Source of the DNA: CAYOHY01 sp964403885
GTDB taxonomy: Bacteria; Actinomycetota; Coriobacteriia; Anaerosomatales; PHET01
Direction: 5' to 3'
Length of the DNA: 6,075 nt
Assembly (NCBI GenBank): GCA_964403885.1
Contig: CAYOHY010000082.1
Location: 1 to 6,075, forward strand
The notes under the pieces were generated by a model. It was not told the DNA's origin, ran no database searches, and worked only from the letters and a program-made list of their open reading frames with translations. The translations under genes and the position numbers were made by a program. Positions 1 through 6,075 of the stretch are shown in pieces. Numbering within the stretch: position 1 is the stretch's first letter; each line of letters begins with the position of its first letter.

Positions 1-317
1 GCGCCCATGCTCGCGCACTGGCCCACGCAGATGGTGGACACGTCGCACTTGATGAACTGCATCGTGTCGTAGATGGCGAGGCCATCGGTGACCGAGCCGC
101 CCGGCGAGTTGATGTAGAGGTTGATGTCCTTCTCGGGATCGGCGCTCTCGAGGTGCAGGAGCTGCGCGATGACGAGGTTGGCGACGTGATCGTCGATGGG
201 GGTGCCAAGGAAGATCACGCGCTCGTTCAGGAGTCGCGAGTAGATGTCGAAGCTGCGCTCGCCTCGGCTGGTCTGCTCTACGACGATGGGTACCAGTGCG
301 TTGGCCTCAGGAAGCAT
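1..317 (-). CDS. clpP: ATP-dependent Clp protease proteolytic subunit ClpP (3' end outside window)
   Basis: Serine peptidase subunit that forms the barrel-shaped proteolytic core of the cytosolic Clp protease; it degrades proteins fed in by a Clp ATPase such as ClpX or ClpC. The visible 105 complete codons start MLPEANALVPIVVEQ. They contain the family strand-helix region with RLLNERVIFLG (28-38), the INSPGG oxyanion segment (69-74) and the nucleophile elbow GQCASMG (99-105), so the catalytic serine is Ser103. The His and Asp of the triad would lie in the missing part. The elbow has Cys101 where many ClpPs have Ala, which I regard as minor variation. ATG is chosen because a GAGGAG ribosome site sits 5 bases upstream and the next in-frame Met is deep in the fold. 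It lies 2 bases after the tig stop, so it is almost certainly co-transcribed and translationally coupled with tig. clpX often follows in such clusters, but that is outside the window. Confidence 0.97.
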   Translation of the reverse strand, partial: MLPEANALVPIVVEQTSRGERSFDIYSRLLNERVIFLGTPIDDHVANLVIAQLLHLESADPEKDINLYINSPGGSVTDGLAIYDTMQFIKCDVSTICVGQCASMG

Positions 318-319
318 GT

Positions 320-1639
320 CTACTCCTCAGTGCTCTCGGCGCTTTCAGTGACGATCGAGACGTTGTCAGCGAGCCATGACAGTGCCTTCTTGTGCATGAT
401 CTGCTCGTGGAGCACCGAGTTCAGGCCCATCTCGACCCAACGGGCACGCGCCTGCTCGACACTCGCGTTGGTGGCCTCGGCGATCTCGGCGATCTCCTCG
501 TCGACGTCGGCGTCGGTGATCTCGCCGCACACGGCGCGGTAGACGGCCTCGAGCGCGAGGTCCTCACGGACCGACTGCTCGGCCTGGGCGGTGATGTCGG
601 CCTCGAGGGTCTCGATGTCGACGCCGGTGGCCTCGAGGTACTGGTCCATGGTCAGCTGACGGCTGTCGAGCATCGACATGAAGTCGCGCTGCATGGTGGA
701 GGTGCGGGACTTGATCATGGCCTCGGGGATCTCGCCCTCGAGACGCTCAGCGGCGGCCTCACGAACGGCGCGCTCCTTGGCGCGCTCGAACGCGACGCCC
801 TTCTGCAGGTCGAGGCGCGACTTGAGGTCGGCGGTCATCTCGTCGACCGAGTCGAAGCCCATGTTGGTCGCGAACTCCTCGTCGACCGGCGGGAGCTGCT
901 TGGCCTTGATCTCGTGGACGGTGATCTCGAAACCGGCGGTCTTACCCACGAAGTCGGGGTTGGAGCTCGTGTCCGGGATGGCGAAGCTCACCGAGCGCTG
1001 ATCGCCCGGCTTGGCGCCCAGGATGCCGTCGTCGAACTCGACCGGCATCAGGCCGCGGCCCATCTCGTAGAGGTACTTGTCGACCTCGTTGCCCTCGTAG
1101 GGCTCGCCGTCGACGGTGCCCACGAAGGACAGCAGCACGAAGTCATCGGCCTGGACGCCACGGTCCTCGACCGGCTCGAGCGTGGCGAAACGCTCGCGGG
1201 CGGCGTCGATCTGCAGGTCGATGTCGGCCTGGGTGGCCTCGGCCTCAGGGAGGGTCACGGTGAAGCCCTCGGTGCTCGAGAGCGTGAGCTCCGGGCGGAC
1301 GTCGATCTGCGCGACGTAGGTGTAGTCCTCACCGGGCTGGGCCGGCTCGAGCTCTTCCATCTCAGGAGACTCGATGGGGCGGATGAACTCGATGTCGAGC
1401 GCACGCGGGTAGGTGGTGTTGACGAGCTCCTCGGTGGCCTCGGCGAGCACGTAGTCGCGGCCCACCATCGAGTCGATCATGGGACGCGGCGCCTTGCCGG
1501 GACGGAAGCCCGGGATCTTGACCTTGCCGGAGACGGCCTTGTAGGCCGCGGTGATCGCCGCATCGACCTCGGCGGCCGGAACGGTGACGGTGAGCTTGAC
1601 GACGTTGCCCTCAAGGCGCTCGACAGAAGTGGTGAGCAC
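320..1639 (-). CDS. tig: Trigger factor, ribosome-associated chaperone and peptidyl-prolyl isomerase
   Basis: A 439-residue protein of normal family length. It binds near the ribosome exit tunnel and shields nascent chains; the family also isomerises Xaa-Pro bonds. The N-terminal ribosome-binding domain (about 1-115) carries the signature GFRPGKAP (44-51), the loop that contacts the ribosome. The FKBP-type isomerase domain is about 155-245, with DFVLLSFVGTVDGEPYEG (166-183) and VEFDDGILGAKPGD (200-213). The helical C-terminal substrate-binding arms cover about 250-430, followed by a short acidic tail (ESAESTEE). The start codon is GTG, supported by AAAGGA 7 bases upstream and by alignment of MLTTSVERLEGN with the usual family N-terminus. 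It lies 58 bases downstream of tRNA-Leu with no convincing promoter between, and its stop is 2 bases from clpP. Identity is secure. Confidence 0.98.
   Translation of the reverse strand: MLTTSVERLEGNVVKLTVTVPAAEVDAAITAAYKAVSGKVKIPGFRPGKAPRPMIDSMVGRDYVLAEATEELVNTTYPRALDIEFIRPIESPEMEELEPAQPGEDYTYVAQIDVRPELTLSSTEGFTVTLPEAEATQADIDLQIDAARERFATLEPVEDRGVQADDFVLLSFVGTVDGEPYEGNEVDKYLYEMGRGLMPVEFDDGILGAKPGDQRSVSFAIPDTSSNPDFVGKTAGFEITVHEIKAKQLPPVDEEFATNMGFDSVDEMTADLKSRLDLQKGVAFERAKERAVREAAAERLEGEIPEAMIKSRTSTMQRDFMSMLDSRQLTMDQYLEATGVDIETLEADITAQAEQSVREDLALEAVYRAVCGEITDADVDEEIAEIAEATNASVEQARARWVEMGLNSVLHEQIMHKKALSWLADNVSIVTESAESTEE
323..328 (-). promoter_or_regulatory. clpP ribosome binding site inside the end of tig
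   Basis: GAGGAG on the minus strand, formed by the last two Glu codons of tig. The tig TAG stop follows immediately, then AC, then the clpP ATG. The spacing of 5 bases fits a Shine-Dalgarno site and fixes the clpP start. Ribosomes ending tig would sit on this site, which suggests coupled translation. Confidence 0.8.
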
Positions 1640-1646
1640 GGTGGTG

Positions 1647-1652
1647 TCCTTT
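1647..1652 (-). promoter_or_regulatory. tig ribosome binding site
   Basis: AAAGGA on the minus strand, 7 bases before a GTG codon. It supports the non-ATG start of tig, for which no nearby in-frame ATG gives the conserved N-terminus. Confidence 0.75.
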
Positions 1653-1697
1653 CGAATCTTCGATCACGATGCCGGTCGTGTCCGGCGGATTGTCGCG

Positions 1698-1782
1698 TGG
1701 TGCGGGCGAGAGGACTCGAACCTCCACGAGTTTCCCCACTGGAACCTAAATCCAGCGCGTCTGCCAGTTCCGCCACGCCCGC
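1698..1782 (-). tRNA. tRNA-Leu (anticodon TAG)
   Basis: An 85-base tRNA including the encoded CCA. The acceptor stem GCGGGCG/CGCCCGC pairs perfectly (1776-1782 with 1702-1708), the discriminator is A (1701) and CCA is 1698-1700. The anticodon stem CTGGA/TCCAG encloses the loop TTTAGGT, giving anticodon TAG (1746-1748), which reads CUN leucine codons. A long variable region between the anticodon and T arms, and the D-arm sequence, fit the class II leucine type. The T loop is TTCGAGT with stem GGAGG/CCTCT (one G-T pair). It sits between cls and tig in the same direction; tig probably shares its transcript. Confidence 0.97.
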
Positions 1783-1797
1783 ATAAAGCGGCTTCGT

Positions 1798-1806
1798 ATC
1801 ATAGCA
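1798..1806 (-). promoter_or_regulatory. Probable extended -10 promoter for tRNA-Leu (and tig-clpP)
   Basis: Minus-strand TGCTATGAT: a TGN extension followed by TATGAT, which matches the sigma-70 -10 consensus at 5 of 6 positions. It lies 15 bases before the tRNA 5' end, leaving a leader of about 8 bases. No TTGACA-like -35 is visible; the position it would occupy is in the GC-rich hairpin of the cls terminator. The extended -10 may compensate. No experimental support. Confidence 0.5.
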
Positions 1807-1833
1807 AAAGGCCGAGGCGATTTCGCCCCGGCC
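1806..1833 (-). terminator. Rho-independent terminator of cls
   Basis: On the minus strand GGCCGGGGCG (1833-1824) pairs with CGCCTCGGCC (1819-1810), 10 base pairs with one G-U, closing a four-base AAAT loop and followed directly by TTTT. It begins 24 bases after the cls stop codon. The opposite strand has no T run, so it works in one direction only. Confidence 0.85.
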
Positions 1834-1856
1834 CCGTATGCTCTGCGTGGCCGAGC

Positions 1857-3311
1857 CTACATGAGGTTCGACATCAGTCGTGACACCGAGTTGCGCAGCT
1901 TGAAACCGGCCGACCAGTTGGCGACGGTCTCGAGCGTGACCTGCGAGCACTTGGTCATGTCATCTTCGAAGATCGCGTCGTGCTGGGCCGCGAGGTCCGG
2001 GTTGAAGTACCAGGTCATGACCTCCTTGTGCAGCGCGAGGCTGCGGATGTCCATGTTCATGGTGCCGATGACGCAGATCTCGCCGTCGATGGTGAGCGTC
2101 TTGCCGTGGAAGAAGCCCGGCTCGTACATGTAGATCTTGCCGCCTGCGAGCAAGAACTTGTGGAAGAACGAGTGGGCGGCGCGCCACGGCAGGTTCTTGT
2201 CCGGCACGCCCGTGATCATGAGGCGCACGTCTTTGCCGGCGAGCGCCTGGTTGATCATGATCTCGTAGATGTCGGGCGTGGGGATGAAGTACGGCGACTG
2301 GATCCAGATGCGCTCGCGAGCCGACGCCATGGCGGCCTCGTGCACGCGCCGAGCCGGGTCCCAGAGCAGCTCCACGCCCTGCGCGACCGTGATCGCGGGC
2401 GTCATCACGCCGTCTTGCGGGTACTCGAGCGGGAAGAAGCGCTCGGTGAACAGGCTCTCCTTCGAGTTCTCGTGCCACCGCGCGGCAAAGAGCTTCTGGA
2501 GGTCTGCCACCGCGGGTCCGTGGAACTTGCTGTGGGTGTCGCGCCACGACTTGTAGTGGGGCTGGCCGTCGATGTACTCCTGGCCCACGTTCAGGCCGCC
2601 CACATAGCCGATGACGCTGTCGATCACGATGATCTTGCGGTGGTCCATGTAGTTGATCTTGCGCCAGTCAGGCAGGTCGCTTTGGAACTTGACGCCTGCG
2701 GCCTGCATCGCCTTGATCTCGTCCTTCTTGTAGGTCATGCAGCCCACGTAGTCAGTGAGGAGGCGCACCTCGACGCCCGCCCGCGCGCGCTCGATCAGGA
2801 TGGCGGTGAGCTCGGCGGTGAGCTTGTCACGCTCCCAGATGAACACCTGGAAGTTGATGGTGTCCTTCGCGTTTCGCAGGTCCTCTTTGAGCACGTCGTA
2901 GAGCACGTCGCCGTTGCGCAGAATCGTGACGTCGTAGGCCGGCAGCACGTGGGTAGTGTCGGCGGCGAGCGCGGTGTTGATGATGGGAGCAAGCCCCTTG
3001 GGGGCCATATCGGCGATCAGCGACTCCTCGACCTCCGAGTACGTGCCCCAGACGCGGTTCATCGTGGGCAGCGCGAGCGCGAAGATCTCCTTGGCCCAGG
3101 CGCTGCGCTGCGCGATCTTCTTCCAGTTGCGGCCAAACAGGAAGTAGAACAGCAGGCCCAGGCCCGGGAAGGCGAACAGCACGAGCAGCCATGCGAGCGT
3201 CTCGGTGGGTTCGCGTTCATCCGTGATGACGATGATCGCCATGGCGATCCAGTACGCGACGAGAAGCGCCACGGTCACCGACGGCCATGATTGGATGATC
3301 TGCCAAGCCAT
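1857..3311 (-). CDS. cls: Cardiolipin synthase, ClsA-type phospholipase D superfamily
   Basis: Membrane enzyme that condenses two phosphatidylglycerol molecules into cardiolipin plus glycerol. The 484-residue length matches bacterial ClsA enzymes. Two N-terminal membrane segments lie at about 11-29 and 38-59, separated by the short polar ITDEREPTET. Two phospholipase D HKD motifs follow: HRKIIVID (His224, Lys226, Asp231) with GGLN shortly after, and HGKTLTID (His402, Lys404, Asp409) with GTMNMD after, so both catalytic halves are intact. The C-terminus SRLMSNLM resembles the usual hydrophobic Cls tail. I start at the ATG preceded by AAGGGGG; an ATG six codons upstream (3329) is in frame but has no comparable ribosome site. 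It is followed by its own terminator and lies downstream of the ABC operon with a 178-base spacer, so it may have its own promoter. Confidence 0.95.
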   Translation of the reverse strand: MAWQIIQSWPSVTVALLVAYWIAMAIIVITDEREPTETLAWLLVLFAFPGLGLLFYFLFGRNWKKIAQRSAWAKEIFALALPTMNRVWGTYSEVEESLIADMAPKGLAPIINTALAADTTHVLPAYDVTILRNGDVLYDVLKEDLRNAKDTINFQVFIWERDKLTAELTAILIERARAGVEVRLLTDYVGCMTYKKDEIKAMQAAGVKFQSDLPDWRKINYMDHRKIIVIDSVIGYVGGLNVGQEYIDGQPHYKSWRDTHSKFHGPAVADLQKLFAARWHENSKESLFTERFFPLEYPQDGVMTPAITVAQGVELLWDPARRVHEAAMASARERIWIQSPYFIPTPDIYEIMINQALAGKDVRLMITGVPDKNLPWRAAHSFFHKFLLAGGKIYMYEPGFFHGKTLTIDGEICVIGTMNMDIRSLALHKEVMTWYFNPDLAAQHDAIFEDDMTKCSQVTLETVANWSAGFKLRNSVSRLMSNLM

Positions 3312-3316
3312 GGAAT

Positions 3317-3323
3317 CCCCCTT
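3317..3323 (-). promoter_or_regulatory. cls ribosome binding site
   Basis: Minus-strand AAGGGGG, 5 bases before the ATG at 3311. It selects this codon over the in-frame ATG at 3329, which is preceded only by a weak GGATG. Confidence 0.7.
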
Positions 3324-3380
3324 CGTCATGCGAACATCCGGGCCGATGAGGCCGTGGGACTCGCTCGAACCCCCGCGTCA

Positions 3381-3389
3381 AGAGTACCA
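3381..3389 (-). promoter_or_regulatory. Tentative cls promoter (-10 region)
   Basis: Minus-strand TGGTACTCT, a TGN extension plus TACTCT, which keeps the three most conserved -10 positions (T, A and final T). It lies in a local A/T-rich patch (about 3381-3414) within GC-rich spacer DNA, about 70 bases ahead of the cls start. No good -35 is present. The alternative is read-through from the ABC operon, since no convincing terminator is seen between 3490 and 3390. Confidence 0.3.
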
Positions 3390-3489
3390 AATGCAGTAAG
3401 AAGTTACCCTATTGGGACGCGGGGCGACTGGGGCCCGTGCGATTGGGGTGAACACCCGTGCCGAGAAGGCGAAACGGCGCGCGACACCC

Positions 3490-4457
<968 letters not shown>

Positions 4458-5750
4458 CTACTCGTTCCTCATCACTTCAGCCGGGCGGATGCGCGCGGTG
4501 ATCCACGCGGGCACCGCGCTTCCCAGCACCGTCACGAACAAGGCGACGATCACGCCGTAGACCAGCATGCCGAACCCGATGTCGGCGTGCAGGTTGTTGG
4601 TCGCGTCGCGCACGATGGTGAAGGCGGCCCATCCGGCCTTGAACCCCAGCTCGAGACTGCCCGCCGAGTTCTCCCCCGCGTTGGCCTTGCCGTAGAGCAC
4701 CAGCTGGTTGAAGACCGGCGTGGTGACAAAGACGCCGATGAGCACGCCCACAAGACTGCCGATCAAGGCGAGCACCAACGCCTCCACCACGTACTGCGTG
4801 ACCACCGTCGCGTCCGAGGCGCCGATCGCCTTGAGCACCCCGATCTCGCGCCGACGCTCGCGCACGATCATCAGCATGGTGAGAAACACGATGATCCCGC
4901 CCACGATGAGGCACGCGATGAGGTCTTGCGTCGCGATGCGCTTGACCTCGATGAGCGGCCCCACCGCTTGGTTGAAGATGTCTTCCGTGGTGGTGATGTC
5001 GGCAGCCTGGCCCAGCCGCTCGGCCATGACCTTCTTCACCGAAGGGATGTTGGCGACCGAGTCGACATCGGCGTAGACGAGCGAGACCATGCCGGGCTGG
5101 TTGGTGATGCGCTCGAGAGCGACCAGCGGGAAGTAGACGATGTTGTCCGACCACATGTTGGCGGTCGAGAAGACGCCCGCGACGGTGACGGTGGTGCCGT
5201 AGACGGTGAAGGTGTCGCCCGCCTTGAGCCCGTTCTTGTCGGCGATGCCCTTGCCTATGAGCACCTGGTCCGTGTCTTTGGACATGTCGATCATCTGGCC
5301 GTCGATGATCTTGAGGGCGTGCCCGCTGATGGCCTTCTCTCGACTGAGGTCGCTCGTGCCCGTTCCGAAGATGGGCATGTTGACCGCGCCCATGGTCGAT
5401 CCGGGGCGACTGTAGTTCTCGATCGAGGAGCGGATGCTCGTGTCCTTGCCCGGCTGAAGCTGGGCGCTGAGCCGCTCGACCACGCCCACCACGTGAGGGA
5501 TCGAGCTCACGTCACCCAGCTGCTCGCGCGAGAGGGGCATGCCGCCCACCCCCATGACCGAGCCGGCCGGCGTGATCGTGATCCGGCTGCCGATGGCCTT
5601 CTTCACCGAGTCGATCCGAAGCTGGACCGCCTCGACCGAGAGCACCATGACAAGCGCCAGGCCGATGCTCAGGCCGACGATCAGGATCACGGAGATGGCT
5701 CTGATGACGTTTCGGAACGCGTTCTTGGCGCCGCGCAGGACCGCACCCAT
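4458..5750 (-). CDS. ABC transporter permease, MacB/FtsX family
   Basis: A 430-residue inner-membrane subunit with the MacB-like topology. One N-terminal membrane helix is at about 18-40, a large extracytoplasmic domain (MacB periplasmic core type) at about 41-274, then three C-terminal helices at about 275-296, 316-343 and 390-415. The FtsX-family cytosolic segment RERRREIGVLKAIGAS (297-312) and the closing AWITARIRPAEVMRNE are typical and probably contact the ATPase. Related systems export peptides, lipoproteins or drugs, or transmit force across the membrane; nothing here identifies a substrate, and no adaptor protein is in the window. The ATG at 5750 is chosen over an upstream in-frame ATG (5861) because AAGGA lies 9 bases before it, the family N-terminus starts here, and the upstream extension would cross the probable promoter. 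The stop codon touches the ATPase start, so the two form an operon. Confidence 0.93.
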   Translation of the reverse strand: MGAVLRGAKNAFRNVIRAISVILIVGLSIGLALVMVLSVEAVQLRIDSVKKAIGSRITITPAGSVMGVGGMPLSREQLGDVSSIPHVVGVVERLSAQLQPGKDTSIRSSIENYSRPGSTMGAVNMPIFGTGTSDLSREKAISGHALKIIDGQMIDMSKDTDQVLIGKGIADKNGLKAGDTFTVYGTTVTVAGVFSTANMWSDNIVYFPLVALERITNQPGMVSLVYADVDSVANIPSVKKVMAERLGQAADITTTEDIFNQAVGPLIEVKRIATQDLIACLIVGGIIVFLTMLMIVRERRREIGVLKAIGASDATVVTQYVVEALVLALIGSLVGVLIGVFVTTPVFNQLVLYGKANAGENSAGSLELGFKAGWAAFTIVRDATNNLHADIGFGMLVYGVIVALFVTVLGSAVPAWITARIRPAEVMRNE

Positions 5751-5759
5751 TCGTGAGCA

Positions 5760-5764
5760 TCCTT
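5760..5764 (-). promoter_or_regulatory. Permease ribosome binding site
   Basis: Minus-strand AAGGA, 9 bases before the ATG at 5750. It supports this start over the upstream in-frame ATG at 5861. Confidence 0.65.
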
Positions 5765-5810
5765 GTCTGACGGAGTGGTCACCTGAGAGGCATTGCCGGA
5801 TGCCGGGACG

Positions 5811-5819
5811 ATGATAGCA
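5811..5819 (-). promoter_or_regulatory. Probable extended -10 promoter of the ABC operon
   Basis: Minus-strand TGCTATCAT: a TGN extension and TATCAT, 5 of 6 matches to the sigma-70 -10. A start about 7 bases downstream gives a leader of roughly 54 bases. No -35 hexamer is visible; that region is a run of C tracts on the coding strand. The leader holds a small inverted repeat, GGCAT/ATGCC (5789-5793 and 5800-5804), of unknown meaning. Confidence 0.5.
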
Positions 5820-5858
5820 GGGGGTTGGGGGCGTGGGGGGCACCTCTGGTGGGAAGCA

Positions 5859-5890
5859 CAAGAGCCGACCTCGATTGAGATCGGCTCTTG
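5859..5890 (-). terminator. Probable terminator of the tRNA-His/tRNA-Lys unit
   Basis: A 10-base perfect inverted repeat, CAAGAGCCGA and TCGGCTCTTG, with three further pairs (CTC/GAG) inside after one mismatch and a four-base loop. It begins 11 bases after the tRNA-Lys CCA end. On the minus strand the U tract is weak (CTCTTGTGCTT), so it may be an inefficient terminator or a processing hairpin. The plus strand has no better T run. Confidence 0.6.
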
Positions 5891-5901
5891 AGTAGATGCG
5901 A

Positions 5902-5977
<76 letters not shown>

Positions 5978-5982
5978 ATACC

Positions 5983-6008
5983 AGCGTCAGAGGGTAAACC
6001 ATGACGCT
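5983..6008. repeat. Inverted repeat between the tRNA-His and tRNA-Lys genes
   Basis: AGCGTCA (5983-5989) and TGACGCT (6002-6008) are perfectly complementary 7-base arms around a 12-base loop. There is no T run after it on the minus strand, so it is more likely a structured spacer or a tRNA-processing hairpin than a terminator. Confidence 0.5.
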
Positions 6009-6020
6009 ATGAAATATCAA

Positions 6021-6075
6021 TGGGGTGGGTAACGGGGCTCGAACCCGCGACCTTCGGAGCCACAGTCCGACGCTC
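6021..6075 (-). tRNA. tRNA-His (anticodon GTG), 5' end outside window
   Basis: The 3' part of a tRNA cut by the window edge. Present are the end of the D stem (GAGC), the anticodon stem TCGGA/TCCGA with loop CTGTGGC giving GTG (6061-6063), T stem GCGGG/CCCGT with loop TTCGAGC, the 3' acceptor strand TACCCAC, C at position 73 (6024) and encoded CCA (6021-6023). C73 is the tRNA-His hallmark that pairs with the extra G-1, which agrees with the anticodon. Confidence 0.95.

Noticed and set aside
392..1786. Long plus-strand open frame of 464 codons opposite tig and tRNA-Leu
   Set aside because: It is antisense to a certain trigger factor gene and runs across the tRNA. The translation is a low-complexity mix rich in Leu, Val, Asp, Gly, His and Arg, as expected from the complement of GC-rich codons.
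1980..3290. Plus-strand open frame of 436 codons opposite cls
   Set aside because: Same shadow effect: it mirrors an intact cardiolipin synthase with both HKD motifs and shows no recognisable domain.
3312..3329. Alternative cls start six codons upstream
   Set aside because: The extra codons contain the AAGGGGG ribosome site of the downstream ATG, and the upstream ATG lacks a good site of its own.
3356..3376. GGTTCGAG-like sequence resembling a tRNA T loop upstream of cls (minus strand)
   Set aside because: The flanking bases do not form a T stem, and no acceptor, anticodon or D arm can be found around it.
3446..3457. Short palindrome GGGTGAACACCC as a terminator for the ABC operon
   Set aside because: Five-base arms leave only a two-base loop and no T run follows on the minus strand; probably chance or at most a weak protein site.
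4587..5756. Plus-strand open frame of 389 codons opposite the permease
   Set aside because: Complement of a well-supported permease, with biased His/Asp/Arg/Val composition and no recognisable domain.
5751..5861. Upstream extension of the permease to an ATG at 5861
   Set aside because: It would add 37 residues with a proline-rich start, cross the likely promoter and reach the tRNA terminator; the ATG at 5750 has a ribosome site and the family N-terminus.

Overview
The window is a GC-rich bacterial chromosomal segment in which every recognisable gene lies on the minus strand, so transcription runs from high to low coordinates. The gene set is housekeeping: tig-clpP, three tRNA genes with encoded CCA ends, a cardiolipin synthase and an ABC transporter. 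The codon third positions are strongly G/C and the trigger factor and ClpP are of ordinary bacterial type. I would guess Actinomycetota, possibly Coriobacteriia-like, but the sequence does not prove this. A run of exactly 100 Ns (3780-3879) marks a scaffold gap, so this is a draft or metagenome-derived assembly.

Layout in transcription order. (1) 6075-5859: the 3' part of tRNA-His(GTG), then tRNA-Lys(CTT), then a hairpin that probably terminates the tRNA unit. (2) 5819-3490: an extended -10 promoter, a MacB/FtsX-type ABC permease (430 aa) and its ATPase. The permease stop codon directly abuts the ATPase start codon. The ATPase is interrupted by the gap and seems to carry an unusual C-terminal extension of about 80 residues. 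(3) 3489-3312: a spacer with a weak candidate promoter, then cls (3311-1857), ending at a good rho-independent terminator (1833-1806). (4) An extended -10 promoter directly after that terminator drives tRNA-Leu(TAG), with tig 58 bases downstream and clpP only 2 bases after tig. clpP runs out of the window just after its catalytic serine codon.

Functionally, trigger factor and ClpP handle folding and degradation of cytosolic proteins. Cardiolipin synthase makes a membrane phospholipid. The permease/ATPase pair is probably an export or extracytoplasmic mechanotransmission system of unknown substrate.

I looked for an undescribed system and found none that is convincing. The items most worth checking are the ATPase C-terminal extension, the H-loop hidden by the gap, and the compact terminator/promoter junctions next to tRNA genes. 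No stretch of more than 300 bases lacks a gene.
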